From contig OX388347.1 of NCBI GenBank assembly GCA_947579665.1, positions 26,900,562-26,964,561 of the forward strand: DNA of 64,000 bases. The letters are read 5' to 3'. Position 1 is the first letter of the stretch. Each line of letters starts with the position of its first letter. This document shows, piece by piece, positions 1 to 12,163 of the stretch. The position numbers were made by a program, and so were the translations under genes. A model generated the notes under the pieces. It ran no database searches. It was not told where the DNA came from and was given only the letters and a program-made list of their open reading frames with translations. Source of the stretch: Sympetrum striolatum. Taxonomy: Eukaryota > Arthropoda > Insecta > Odonata > Libellulidae.

Positions 1-1090
1 GATTTCCTAACGACTAAAACCCTAAGAGCTATTACTTTATGTAACGGTTTTAAATTAATTTTTGAAAGTGATTCAGTGTTAAGACCATATTTATTTTATA
101 ATTTAGATTTTATAGAACGCTCTAAAAATTTCTGGAAGTTTATGGACGCCAGCGATCGGAATAATTTTATAAAGAGCCGATTTACTCTACGGGTCTCAAT
201 ATAATATTATATAATAAAAAGCAATATTTTATATGGATATTCTGGGGTTTCCTGGCACTAATTCCTTACCAATATTACGTTTTTCTACTACGCTGAAACC
301 GTTTATTACAACAAATTATTCTTCTAAAAAAATCTCCAGCTTTACATAATATTGCGATTGATTCCTTCATTTCGTATTCCTCCATTGATTGAACCGACTA
401 CAGTTGCTCGTTTATTTAGATAAAAAATTTCGGCCTTATTCTCAAAGCAACACATTTACCGCAATACGAGTAAACGCGTAAATCCGCAGAACACGTATCC
501 GCACGGATTAAGACTTTAGGTTTCTTTTTTCCGCAAACCCTTATCTGTTGGGTAAGCGGCTCGTCGAGGGCCTTCCCATAAGACACACGCTGCTAAGTAC
601 AGAGACCTGCCAAGAGGATGTGGTCTGAATACTCGTCTCGGTAAGGAGAAGCCGAGAGGAGGTCGCGCAGGTGGTCTCACCGCCGCTATAAATCGACGCT
701 TTGTAATTCCGAATGCGTTTCCCGAGCAATGAAACTCTGCGTGAACGTTGGAGAGAAATCCTCTCAATTGATTACTCAGGGTTACATGCTAATACAAGTG
801 CACGCCTGCGTCTAATCTCGGAGTTTTATTCATCGCCTCTTATAATTACGAGCTTCGATGATTAATTACTCTGGTGACAAATTGGTGCGTTTATTAATGA
901 TGATAGAGTAGATTACGGAGCTCGGAAGTCGCAATCGTACTGCAGCGGAAATTTTTTGGATCATTCATGCTTGCGTATCTCTATGGTATATGCTAATTCT
1001 AACATGGTAATTTTTTTATTGGATACTGTTCCAATGGCTTTTTAATACGTTTTTCAGTTTTAGTTATTCTTATATTAACCCCAACTTAAG

Positions 1091-1144
1091 GTAATAGGTA
1101 ATGTGTTGGTAATAGGTAATGTGTTGGTAATAGGTAATGTGTTG
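1091..1144. repeat. 18-bp tandem repeat, three copies
   Basis: Three consecutive identical copies of an 18-bp unit beginning GTAATAGGTAATGTG occupy 1091-1108, 1109-1126 and 1127-1144, and a partial unit follows. It is a short minisatellite. The 85-codon open frame over it owes its N-terminus to the repeat and is not considered a gene. Confidence 0.9.
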
Positions 1145-1764
1145 GTAACATATCTATTTAAAAGTACCCTGTTGTTAATTATATTTTCTATATTATATCT
1201 TATATTAGATTATCCACGAAAGGAGATTCATCTAAGTATTGGGAATAGACCTATGATAAATTTTGAATTTGCAAAGGCTTCGGGCAAATTTTCATTCTTC
1301 TGTCCTTTAGAACAGCGAAAAAAAAATATCCACGAAATTTTCAGATTTGATCGATGTTGAAAATTCTTGATAGAGGAAATTCCCATTCGTCTTTAGATTT
1401 CGTTAACTGTAGTTGTCGCATTGAATTTTGATGTTCTAATGTGATGTTACTGAAGCAAATATACAGCCATAGAGGTAATGGGAAAAATAGCACTGATATT
1501 AGGCCAGAACAACTTCAGTTTATAACACTAATACTGTTATGAAAATTAATAGAAGGGTATAAATTGAATTTTTTGTCCCGATTTTATGTTTTATTAGAGT
1601 TTACTTTTCCGATAGTTACAAACAATAATTTACATCTCAAGAATATCAGAGTATCTTTCTTCGTCTAAAGAGCATTAAAAAATGCTTTCTAACATTCTGA
1701 GCAGTTTGGATTAACTTTCTTGGATAAAGAACCAGGATGCCAAGCGACTAAAAAGGATTTTCTT

Positions 1765-1815
1765 GAGAATTCATACTCATAGAAGACTCATACATTCTTC
1801 TGAGTATGAATTCTC
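1765..1815. repeat. Inverted repeat, perfect 15-bp stem
   Basis: GAGAATTCATACTCA at 1765-1779 is exactly reverse-complementary to 1801-1815, with a 21-base spacer. Further bases next to the stem partly pair. This may be the core of a decayed MITE. No target-site duplication was recognised. Confidence 0.6.
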
Positions 1816-3751
1816 GAGAAATTTATGTTCTGATTGTTCTTTCTATTATCATAACTACGAATTGAAAACTTTAGAAATTTCAGTTTCTCTTAAATTATTT
1901 ACGAAGCAATAACAAAATTTCTTTTGACTCTAAACTTTTTCCAATGAAAAAAGATAAAGTTAAAAAACTGAGTTACCAAACATTTTTTTAAGACAGGCAT
2001 TATCTAAAAAATGCTATTTACATATTTAAATCATGCGTTTGCAAATATAATCTTCGGTAAGCAATTTAAATTCTTCACTGAGCTCAAATTTTAATTCCGT
2101 TCCATGAACATTTTGTGACTTATTCCTTCGTGGATGACGTAAAGCCAAAATATGGTATATTAACGTAATAGTAGAGAGGATTGAGAAACTATGATTACGT
2201 AACGTTGCATGCTTTCTTCAGCATAAGAAACATTATGAATAATATATAAAGCACATTGTTTGGAAGCAAAGGAAAGAGAAGCGGAGAAGCAATCCCTTTC
2301 ATACATTTTGATTACAAGGATCAATTTTCGCTCAGCACTTGAAAAAATTTGAATAAGTCAACACATCCGAAAAAATCCTTCGGACTGCCTTTGAAGAGGC
2401 TAATTAACCGAAGGCCGAGTTGTTTGGTCCTCGCGGTCTTACCTTTCATCCAAGGGTAAATATTCCTCCTCCTTCAACAATTACCCATATATTCCGCGGA
2501 TAAGTTCTGAGAACAGCACGAAAAGACTACAATCAGGAAATCGCCACAGGCTTTCCAAGAAAGAACCACGCCTTCCCATCACCTCTATCACGGAATTCCT
2601 CACCTCGAATGGCCTTTGTACAGGTCCTAAACGTTTCTTTCATCCTGACACACCTATAATGGAATTCAGGATTTCCGCGACTTCCTGATACAAGCAATTG
2701 TAATTTGATTTCATCATTCCTTCATCTATCTATTGCCCACGCTCTTGAAACTGTTGGTCAGTTTCAATGTCAAATGATTGCCAGTGAGGATCACTATTCC
2801 TTCGGCCTCTGCGTAGGATGGATTCACAAAATGAACCTTCACTGTAGTCAGGAGAGACCCCCTCATGAGGGGCGCGACAGCACTCTGATGTGAACCTTAC
2901 TTCTCATTCACCATGTGGTTTTATTTCTCATTAACTCACATTTGGAGCCTTTAGAGGACCTAGAAACTTTTTATGGGACAATAAAAGACACATCAAATAA
3001 AGACAATTAAACAACCTTCAATATTTAACACAAATTATCGAAATTTCCGTCTTGCTGAGAAAAATGTATTGTAGAGCCATCACATAATAGAAATCGTAAT
3101 CTTGGAAAAAAATTGCCGTAAATGTTTTGTCTAATTTTTTCATCGTATCATATTATGCTCATTATATCTTGACAAATCACTGTTCGTATTAAGTCTATGA
3201 TTATATGTTACGAATAATCTCTCCTTCAGGATCTTTCATTATTTCAAGCATACATTTTTCGATTACGGAATTGAATCATTCCGGAACAATATATTCTGAT
3301 TTAGGTGTAGGTGAAAATGAATCAGCTTCCCAATGATTACGAGTTTTATTTCTAAGCTGATGGTTGTCTTTTCAACAGTAGTGAGTTAATTCGATTAATT
3401 CAATATGTGTCCGACTACAAGGAAAATATTGGTTGCCTTAAGGAATAAATTAACTTCTTCACGTAGCTATTTATCTACGAATATTTTCTTGCAATTTTTC
3501 CTTGAGGAAGGAAAAATGGAAACCAAAACGGTTTAACTCATTGCGGAAATAAAACGTAGCCTGTGGTGGATTTCAGTAATCCGGGGCTCTAGGCGTTAGG
3601 ACCATTTAAAGTCCAACCAAGAGAAACGAAGAAAGGTTCTTTTTTTGGACCCTATAACGTCGAGGCCCTCAACTTGAATTCTGTTTCTGAACGTAGCATA
3701 GAGGAAATAAAACGTAGTACTAAACGGAGTTCATAATTGCACAAATAGGTA

Positions 3752-3828
3752 CACTCCTGGCCAAAATTAACGCAGCACCTCCCTAGCGATCCTTACGACC
3801 GGTGCTACGTTAATTTTGGCCAGGACTG
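3752..3828. mobile_element. 77-bp Tc1-type palindromic MITE, copy 1
   Basis: The element starts CACTCCTGGCCAAAATTAAC and ends with the near-perfect reverse complement (GTTAATTTTGGCCAGGACTG). TA dinucleotides flank it at 3750-3751 and 3829-3830, as expected for Tc1/mariner insertions. Almost the whole 77 bp folds back on itself. A second copy at 28655-28731 has the same length and differs at about three positions. It has no coding capacity and would depend on a Tc1-like transposase supplied elsewhere. Confidence 0.85.
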
Positions 3829-4501
3829 TACATAATTTCATTATTTTTTTGCAGAATATTGTAACCAAAGCATATACATCTTTCTTTTCACTACTGTCTT
3901 GCCTTGAAGTTTTATTACATGTTTTAGATGGTAACAAGCAGAAGGTTACAAATAAGTACATGTCATAAATCTAAGGATTTCCCACAATTCAAGGATTGAT
4001 GTGTTTAAAGTACGCTTAATGCTTCATAAAATACTGTTTTAATTATTTATTATCGATTATTTAGCCTGGAAAGGGAATTTTAAATTCGGGAAACACGCAT
4101 TGAAGTGAAAATTTGAGTGAAATATCCTCAATATAAGGGATGCATCTTATAAATGCTGCACAAGTAAACATTTTTCACTAATTTTACAACCTTATGAAAG
4201 TTGATTGAAAAATGCCTCTGAAAATGTTTCTACTTCGAATTTCGATTGATTCTGGATATTCCATTCATTTTCAACCAAGTATTTCTTGATTATCACCTAC
4301 AGAAATATTTTTATCTGGCCTCAAAAGAATTGTTTCTCTATCAGCTGACCTTCAATCTCAGGCTTCCTGTCCTATTGAATTTTAGTCCTCTCTCTCTTCC
4401 TCAAGGATCAGAACATAAAAAGAAGGACCTCCAGCGACAGCTTCAGAATCTGCGACCAATATCCATTCTTTCTAATATTTTTTTTCGAATTCTTTTTTCA
4501 G

Positions 4502-4559
4502 GCTCTCGTTCCCGTCTGCACACAGCGCCCTGGCTTTCTACTCAATGGCTTACTTATCG
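4502..4559 (+). CDS. Phospholipid phosphatase (PAP2/wunen-like), exon with the C2 catalytic motif
   Basis: This 58-bp exon follows a pyrimidine-rich tract ending TTTTTTCAG and precedes a GTGAGT donor. Its first base completes a codon from an upstream exon. The remainder reads LSFPSAHSALAFYSMAYLS. In PAP2-family lipid phosphatases this is the C2 region (consensus SFPSGHSS), which provides the histidine that protonates the leaving group. The phase joins exactly to the exon at 11990, giving the family order of C2, a membrane helix, then C3. The enzyme removes phosphate from phosphatidic acid, lysophosphatidate and sphingosine-1-phosphate at the outer plasma membrane or ER. The conserved glycine of PSGH is alanine (codon GCA) here. 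Family assignment is firm because it rests on two independent motifs; the paralogue is not resolved. Confidence 0.8.
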
Positions 4560-6460
4560 GTGAGTTCCTTCTATTTTTTGTTTGCATTCAAGTAGTCCTT
4601 CTTCATGTTTACTAAACACTTTCGTGAGAGAGGGTCTTCCGAGGGGGGATGAGGTACGCTGGGACTTCCTTGGACGATTAAAACTACATTAGCGCTCGTT
4701 CTAACCTTCAAATTCCAGAAGGAATGACTATTCCGTGGTTCTTCCTAATGTCGCCATCTTTTCAAATTTCGTTCGAGCGTCGCTCGAAAATCACGAATGC
4801 GGAATAGCTTGTATTCGTTTAAAAGCAAGGAAATGAGCGTCCGTTGCCGATAAGATGCACTCGTGTGTGGTTATTGTATCACCATGGTTGTTCAATCTTT
4901 AAAAATAACTAACTCGGACTCCACCAGATGTGGATCTCACTTAGTTGGTCACATGCCTTGCCTCACGATATAAGACCGCGAAGTTTGCGTATCGTAATAT
5001 ACAATTAAGTTGGTGTTTAAATATGAATGTAATAGTTATGGTACGCTGATTCTTGCCAAGCGTTCAGTCAAATTCTCTTTCTGATCGTACTAAATTATTT
5101 TTGGAAAAAAATCTTCATTATTTCTCTTACTGCATCTATTGTTCTTAGTATTCAAATTCTATTATTTAGGTATTTCATATAGCAATCACTTTCAAGCAAT
5201 TTCTTAACTAACGATTTTATTCATATAACCTTTTATTACGTACTGATGATCATTTTTCTTATATTTTCTTATCGATCTTCCTGTGCTGTTTGCTAAGTAT
5301 GCTAAGACTTGCATACCCATATCTGTTTATATACCTTTATGCATTTATTATGCTATACTTATTAATGTTATTTCAATATTTCCATTTCACAGTTTTCTAT
5401 TGAAGCCTTGTTAGCGATTTTTAATTTTAGGACATTTAGTAATTAAAACACTCAGATTCTATTTATTTATTGGCTGAACGCATCCAACGAATTACTTTTT
5501 GGCTATAATTTTAGTTTTCTTTGGCGTCTATTTTAAAGGATGGTTAAAAGGGTGACCGCGATGAAAATTGTTAATTTAATCACTTCAATTAAGTCGTTTC
5601 AACACGTTTCAACGTTTCCTCGTATGTTCTTCTATTTTTTTTGTTGAAGTAAGTTATTTTTCAACTTGTCGCCTGGAAGGGATTTAATTCATGATCCATT
5701 TCCGAGGGGGAAAATTGGCTGCTACTCGACGGAAGAACATCCAAGCGGATTTCCGATGAGAATTTTAAGGAAGTCGCGATATAGGAAAAACAACTTTCGT
5801 CTGAGAGGGAAACAATCCTTACTTGTGTGATTCATTACTACTTCGAAACAAAGCTATTCCAATCCGATCAAACGCATAAGTTACGCTTGCAGCATTTAAC
5901 TGTCCTCCTTGATTTTTCAGCACATTTCTAATTCTAGAGTCAGTCCAAGTTATATGGGATTAAATTCACCCTTTATTCGACGAGGTTATGCCCATTAAGC
6001 CTGATGCGTCTCTCTTCCATCTAACCTCGTTTGTTATTTCGATGTGTTTTACAAATTAATTGCATATTAAGAAAGTAGGATGGAGCAAAAATATCTTTGC
6101 AACTTACGGTTGACAAAAACAAACCCAAAGAGAAGAATGAAAAATGTGAAAACACAATAAAATATAATATACATTCAATAATGCAAATACAGATGGAATA
6201 AAGATAATTCAAAATAGATTCCGAAGGATCTGTTATGCGAAAATCGGGAAAAAATTAATTCACAACTTACAAGAAATAAACAAGAAATTAAAAAATTTTA
6301 CTTCGCGATTGCACTTAATATTACAAGGTTCAATTAGTCATAGTATATTAAATTTAACCATAGAGCGTAGTTATTTTGTTTGGAAAGAGTAGAATAGATA
6401 TCTAGAATTGAAATAAATATTATAAGAAAAGGAAATGTTTATATAGATAGGATAGAGGAA

Positions 6461-6488
6461 GATCCCGGGCTCGATTCCCGGCTCCGTC
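6461..6488 (+). repeat. tRNA-like 3' half (B box), probable SINE relic
   Basis: GATCCCGGGCTCGATTCCCG followed by GCTCCGTC has the shape of a tRNA T-arm plus part of an acceptor stem: GGTTCGATTCC-like B box with CCCGG/CCGGG pairing. No convincing D-arm or anticodon arm precedes it, so it is not called as a functional tRNA gene. It is best read as a fragment of a tRNA-derived retroposon. Confidence 0.4.
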
Positions 6489-8322
6489 AGACTTTTTTCA
6501 ACTCTGTTTTTCCTTGGGATTGTCCCTGGGTGCACGCCCTTATTTGCAAAGTACCTTTTACCATTTCCTTAGAAATTTTTACTTCACGTTTTAAAACTTT
6601 GCGAATAAACTAATCATTGCGTTTGATTTAGTTATCAAATTTGCCAAGTAGAGTAGAACGGAGCATCCTCCAGTAAATCGTCCCTGGATTCTTGAGGAGT
6701 ATTTATACAACCATCTGAATTGCTTTCCATGAAGAAAAACAGCAAGAAGGAAACGTGAGATTTCCATGATATTCCCTCCAAACAGGTGCTCTCTGTTTCA
6801 AAGATCATCCAGTTGGCATCGCTCGCTACTTCTGCATTTGTTACGCAATCTTGCGAAGCCCGATATTGGATTTTAACGCGAAGGCTATTGAACAGAGCCC
6901 CCTCTAGAGTGAATTATATCCCTGAGGATTGCATCGGTCGTCGAGATTCAATGAGTGGAGGCGCGATTTCTGGCGCCATTCCTAGACGCAGGCGTCATCT
7001 TTTGGCAGGGGAAGAAAATAGATCACGAATTCAATAAACATTTAAATTTTCCTTTCGCGTATTTTGCATTGCTCCACTGACCGCATTGCGTTGATCGTTT
7101 CCTTACGTCATGTTGGTTTCGAGCTCGTTTTCGCGAGCGAATCTCCTTTTATGTTTTCGTCCGTCACCTATTCACACCGACTATTGTTCTGTAATAGGCT
7201 TTTTATGCCACACGCGTGACTTACTTTATTTGCCTATTATAGAATGCTATTCTGGAATAAATTGCAATCATATTATTTTTATTAAATCCCTTCAAAATCC
7301 CTTGCTGGAAGTCTTTGGGAGTCGTAGCTTCAGGAATGATTACGTTTCTGCAGGTCTTGATTAATTTTTAATTTGAAATCGTAAGCGGATACCAAGCAGT
7401 AGCTTTTCCTTCATTTTCAATTACTTGGCCATAAAGCTAATTTTCTTCTGCGCTCCTTCTTATCTTCTCTCCCTGCCCTATTCCTTTTAATATCGTGTCG
7501 AAACATCCCTATATCATTTGAGTGAAACTATGAAAATTTTTCCAATTTTTTATGAGAACATAATATTAGCTTCTAGGGGAATGAAATTGTCTTTTTCCTC
7601 GAACAATAATTAGTTTTGTATTTCAATGATGTTATATGTTAATTAAAATTATAACTGATTTGTCGGTCATTTTCATAATTTTTCTGGATATCTTATACGC
7701 CAAAACTAAATTTATAATTTAATAATATAAATTTCTTACATTTTTGGAAATTTTTTTAAGTCGTCGTCATCACGTATTTACAGGTTCGTGATTACATTTA
7801 CAGCCTATTTATCTGCTGCTCAATAATTTCTCTTTTCTTTTGAGAACCTGGAAACTTAACTCTGTCTAAGCTCACATTTGTATCACATTTCTAGAACACC
7901 TCTAGAGAGATTCAAGATTTCATATTTTCCGCAAACGATACGCGAAACCAGTCGATTAGGGAAGTGGAATCGGCGTATTTGCACCCCCTGCCACACGCCA
8001 AAAGGTGGCTTGCGGGGTCTTTACATAAACCTCTGACGCAATTCTCTTGTATGTACACCTTCGCCTATGCACACTGCATACCTTCTAACGTAAGTTTTAC
8101 CAATCCTTCAATGATATACACCCTTTCCAGATAGCTTTTCTATTTCATGTCAATCCTATTTAAGCTGCCTTCTCACTCCAGCTCTGCGATGGACCTCCAA
8201 GTTTCTGATCTTATCTGAAAAGTCTTAAGTCAAAATTAAAATCGTGCGCACTCTTTCATCTAATCTTCTGCGTATAAAAGTCTACTGTAACTTTATGTCA
8301 TTTTAACCATTTGTCTCGTTTT

Positions 8323-8342
8323 AACCGGGAATATCCCGGTTT
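8323..8342. repeat. Short GC palindrome
   Basis: AACCGGGAATATCCCGGTTT is nearly self-complementary in otherwise AT-rich DNA. Such CCCGGG palindromes occur near the ends of some insect hAT elements, but no terminal repeat pair or 8-bp duplication was found around it. Confidence 0.4.
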
Positions 8343-9513
8343 TTACGCAAGGCCCCGGTCAATGTTTCTCTCGTCCCGATTTCATCTGAAAACTCGAAGA
8401 AACGGAGGTTTCATTTAATGAAATCATTTAAATTTTTGTTCGTCTCAGATGATTACGGAATCCCCATTTTTAATATTTTTCATTGTTTTATCAATGCATT
8501 ATTATTATGATTATTATCAATGCATTGATTGTAATTTACGTAAAATAATTATTAGATCCGCGCAGTGCGGAGATCGTACGGGTACTGCCATGAGAGAGAG
8601 TTCCTTGAAGGTGTTATAAAAACATAGTAAACATTGTTGTGCTACGCTTGACACAAGGAAATAAAGATACCTTAAAAACGGCAGACTTATATGGAAGCTT
8701 GCTCCAATATGTTGGAATTTCCTGTCAAATACTTAATTTTCCTATTATACGTACCAATATCTTCGCAATGATCCCCCCTAAAAGTGTTCAAGCGCTGAAT
8801 AAGGACCGATATGGGTCGCCTTTGCGATTCACCTGCCGCGGCCTTTATTCAAATGGTTAGTTTACTGAATACCTTTTGGTCTTTATCTATAGAATTCTAT
8901 CGGCTTGTCTCCTGTATTTAAAGTGAACATAAGTACGTACACTAAACATGTATCTGTATATGCTGTAGGAATATCTTGAATCTAGTCGACAAGAAACCTT
9001 TCGCGCAACTGCAGTTGGTGATGTCTTAAATCACAAATAATTTCAAGATTAAGAACTAAGGGAAAACCTTCTGGAATTTTCTCTGTCTATGAAAATTTAC
9101 TTTACTTACGGGCTTTCAATTCATGCCGAAAAAAAAGAAGTCTAACCGTTATTTTCTACACATTTCCACCAATTATCCTGGGATAGTAATGTAACTTCGC
9201 AAGACGGCTTCTGAATCTACATTACTAATCTTCATGTGCCATCATAAAAGCAAGGAAGAATCGGCAGATGCAAACTCAAATGAGAGGAGATTTAACTTTT
9301 ACCTTTTCCCATTTTTTAACTTTTTAATGCAGAAAGCAAAGTAAAATCATGAAAACCCTATAACAGTACCGAAATCTTAAGCAATGTCACTGAAATTAAT
9401 TATGAGTAAATATGTCAGGATAAATCATAAATATAATTTAGTTATTTTTATAAACAATGGATTATTTATTTTTTAGCACATAATACAAAGTAGTAAGTGC
9501 TACAAATGTAATA

Positions 9514-9633
9514 AGGGGTCATACACAAATTACATAACACAATATTCTCCATTTTTCGACCCTCCCTCCCCACACGTAACGTCTGACCGGACCACCCCCC
9601 CAAATTGCGTGACGCAATTTGTGTACGGCCCCT
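9514..9633. mobile_element. 120-bp MITE with imperfect terminal inverted repeats and AATA duplication
   Basis: The left end AGGGGTCATACACAAATTAC matches the reverse complement of the right end (GTGTACGGCCCCT), giving inverted repeats of about 25 bp. AATA occurs at 9510-9513 and again at 9634-9637 as a candidate target-site duplication. The interior is GC-rich (a run of C at about 9594-9600). It has no open frame. A related terminal sequence appears near 46366 in the Harbinger remnant. Confidence 0.65.
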
Positions 9634-9770
9634 AATACAATACAAAAAATAATAAAACAAACAAGGTGTGATAAAATTTTTGTATATTCTGAGGGTTTAT
9701 ATTCTGAGAATCATATCTCCAAACGCAGAAGGAATGATGATAGGAAAAGTAATAAAAATAAAAATATGTA

Positions 9771-11365
9771 GAGTAGGTCGGGGCAAGAGCACGCACTTAA
9801 AGTTTAATCCCCTAACAAATAGGTTAAATGATTCTTTATTGTACAAAAACTGATAGAAAATAATCCTCCGGTAGATGGTAAGTAAATTATGTTTTATTTG
9901 CGTTATTATCTTTGGTAGAAAATTTTTGAAAAATTATTTACGAAAAGGTAACATGGGCGAACTTTTGCTCCACCCACGGGGCAAAAGTACGCAGATTATG
10001 GGGCAAGAGTTCGCACATTGTGGGGTAAAAATAGCAAATCTATACTGAAGAAGATTTTATTGGTATGATTAAATATTGAACTAAATGTTACAAAAAACTT
10101 TAATTTAGAATGAACAAAGTTAATATCAGTTGTTTTTAGCAGTAATCACATATGAAATTCGCCCCACCCAATTGTCCGCTTGCCTTCGGGTTTTTTCAAT
10201 GATGTAATAACCAACTTCTTTTTTTCGCTTTCAGCTTTTTTGATCGTTCCTCTTCTGCTTGCCTTTTTTTCTCTTCAGCAGCAATTAACTGATTCTTAAA
10301 TGGAGAGCTGATCAAAATTTCCGACTTTTGTTTATTGTTCTTCCTTTTTTGAGCTTCTTGTCGTTTTGGGAGAGGTATCACATCAGCAGGCGAGGTCCAC
10401 TTTTTAACAGCGCCTTTTCTAACCGGAGTTATCACTGCTTCAATAAGCTCTCCTCCATTAGGTCTACTGAAGCTAAATTCTGCTAGGTCGGAGACATCAG
10501 CTACATTCTGTTCTATTGAAATTTGTTCAGTTAGTTGTCATGTCAACAATGTCATCTGAAGTTGAATTGATGATGTTGGTAACAGTTGGAGCCTTTTCCT
10601 TAGAGTTCCTTCTGAGATTCCCAACTGCTGGGCGGCTTTTCTCTTCGACATCCCAGCGTCCAATAGCTGTTGAGCAGTCTTCAGCATCTCCTCCGTTCAT
10701 ATCTTCCGATCAGTCTTCCTTTTATAGGTTCTTACAAAAGAACGTTTAATCAGTAGATACCGTAAGCAAATGAGTACGAATAACATGGTATTATTTAAGG
10801 CATATATCACCCCTTTTATCCTTATTCAGGTGTAAGAACTATACCTTAAACACCTGTATTCTGAATTGAAGCCGTAATATGAATAATAAATATTAAATAA
10901 GCGTGTGAATACTAAAACAAAATGTTTGAGGCAAGAGTTTGCATGCGTACTCTTGCCCCAATAGCGATGCGAACTCTTGCCCCTCAGGCAGTGTTTTTAC
11001 TTCTAAGGAGCTGCTGCTCTCTGTGAGCATCAATGGAACGAAACGATTCTGTTTTTAAGAAGAGCATTGAATGGCCTTTGAAACAATATGGGATTGAAAC
11101 GGCTGAATCCTTAGTTGGAATAGCTTACACTAATTCCCTGGTGCTTAAATATTATATCAAATTAGCTGAAATAAGCTCTTACCTCATTGTGAGTTGAGTA
11201 ATCACAGCAAAAACACCAAACTACGTAGCAATGGCGTGGTCACTTCCTTGCATCGGCTGACACTCAGTGGTACCTACTAGCTCAAGTGTAAAGTAAAATT
11301 TCCTGCCCTGCATTTCCTTTCCTGCCCTTTCCTTACCCCATGTGTACTCTTACCCCGACCTACTC
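9771..11365 (-). mobile_element. Pogo-type DNA transposon, internally deleted (1595 bp)
   Basis: The left end, GAGTAGGTCGGGGCAAGAGC, is matched by the reverse complement of the right end (TACCCCGACCTACTC). TA sits immediately outside both ends (9769-9770 and 11366-11367), the signature of Tc1/mariner/pogo insertion. Copies of a GGGGCAAGAGTTCGCA-like motif lie just inside both ends in both orientations (about 9955-10025 and 10925-10985), where subterminal transposase-binding sites are expected. The interior encodes only the two ends of a pogo transposase. It lies in the PLPP intron, transcribed opposite to the host gene. Confidence 0.8.
10196..10732 (-). pseudogene. Pogo/Tigger-like transposase remnant lacking the DDE core
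   Basis: On the minus strand from 10732 the frame begins RTYKRKTDR and continues into SKRKAAQQLGISEGTLRKRL, a typical pogo N-terminal helix-turn-helix (psq type) used to bind terminal repeats. A TGA interrupts it soon after RTYKRKTDRKI, and the frame ends near 10545. The 79-codon frame at 10196-10435 is lysine-rich and resembles the C-terminal tail of pogo transposases. The roughly 300-residue DDD/E catalytic domain expected between them is missing, so this copy could move only in trans, if at all. Confidence 0.65.
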
Positions 11366-11989
11366 TAAGCATTAAAAAGTACATATTTTTTATGTAATGG
11401 GCATAAAATTTTGCAACAAGTTACCTGATAATATCAGAAACACTTGTAATTTGAATAGTTTTAAGAATAAACAATAAAATTTTCTAGTAGATAAATGTCG
11501 TTAATCTATGAATGAATTTTTAATGTAATTTATTCATTAACTTATGTGTTTGAAAGGAACATATGAATTTATTTTAAACTGTGTTTTGATGTGCCTTATA
11601 CAATTTTAATGATCCTTGAGCAAATAAAGCATTATTATTATATACAAATATCACTCAACTAAGTACAGGTACATAATTATATGACATATTCAGAGGGTTA
11701 TCATATAGGGAATAAAACTTTGCACTCATAATTAGATAAGATGCTAGACCTGAGAAATTTAGTTTCATGATCTTAAAAAGATATTATTTATACATAATCA
11801 TAATCTTTTATATGCTAATAAAATGCCACTTACAAGATATCTCTATGATAGTAATCATTAGAATATTGCAGATTAGTTGAATGTTTAGCCTTTATTTATA
11901 AATATGTTGACTTGGGTGTGGTTTATTAAATTTCTAATAATTTCTTTTATTTTCTACCTCTTTTCTGGTACGGATTGGATAATGGGCAG

Positions 11990-12163
11990 TATTATCTACA
12001 ACGAAGAATTCCTAGGCTGTGGCTATTTCCACGTGCAGCATTGCAAGCCTTCTGTTTCCTTGCAGCTGCACTCACTGCTGTCTCCAGGGTCACCGATAAC
12101 ATGCACCATTGGACTGATGTAGTATTTGGAGGTGCTACTGGATTTCTTTGGTGCACACTTTTT
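11990..12163 (+). CDS. Phospholipid phosphatase (PAP2/wunen-like), exon with the C3 catalytic motif
   Basis: This 174-bp exon (58 codons, phase 0 at both ends) lies between a GGGCAG acceptor and a GTGAGT donor. It begins YYLQRRIPRLWLFPRAALQ, then a hydrophobic segment of about 13 residues, then SRVTDNMHHWTDV. The last matches the PAP2 C3 signature SRxxxxxHxxxD: the second conserved histidine is the nucleophile that attacks the phosphate, and the aspartate orients it. The following hydrophobic stretch (VFGGATGFLWCTLF) is the last membrane helix. This exon alone identifies the family, and it joins in frame to the C2 exon at 4502 and the terminal exon at 13046. Confidence 0.88.

Larger units (their letters stand above)
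1..4501. other. AT-rich non-coding DNA upstream of and within the PLPP gene
   Basis: No exon or RNA gene was recognised here. I looked for the upstream PAP2 exon (the KxxxxxxRP motif region) on the plus strand and did not find it, so the 5' exons of the phosphatase gene are probably upstream of the window. The stretch at about 520-780 is richer in G+C than its surroundings and contains a TATAAA-like string, but no convincing open frame. Small repeats and one MITE inside this span are listed separately. Confidence 0.5.
4560..11989 (+). other. 7.4-kb intron of the PLPP gene
   Basis: The intron runs from a GTGAGT donor to an acceptor ending GGGCAG. It contains a tRNA-like B box near 6461, a short palindrome at 8323-8342, a 120-bp MITE and an internally deleted pogo element, each listed separately. 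At about 7985-8019 there is an imperfect hairpin (CCCTGCCACACGCC paired loosely with GGTGGCTTGCGGGG) that resembles the 3' end of an arthropod retroposon, but I could not define its limits. The open frames at 6786-7037 and 7110-7364 have no recognisable domain and I do not consider them genes. Confidence 0.7.

Noticed and set aside
516..767. Two overlapping minus-strand open frames of 62-83 codons
   Set aside because: No domain and no splice context; explained by a local rise in G+C.
1103..1360. 85-codon plus-strand frame
   Set aside because: Its N-terminus is a translation of the 18-bp tandem repeat; the rest has no recognisable domain.
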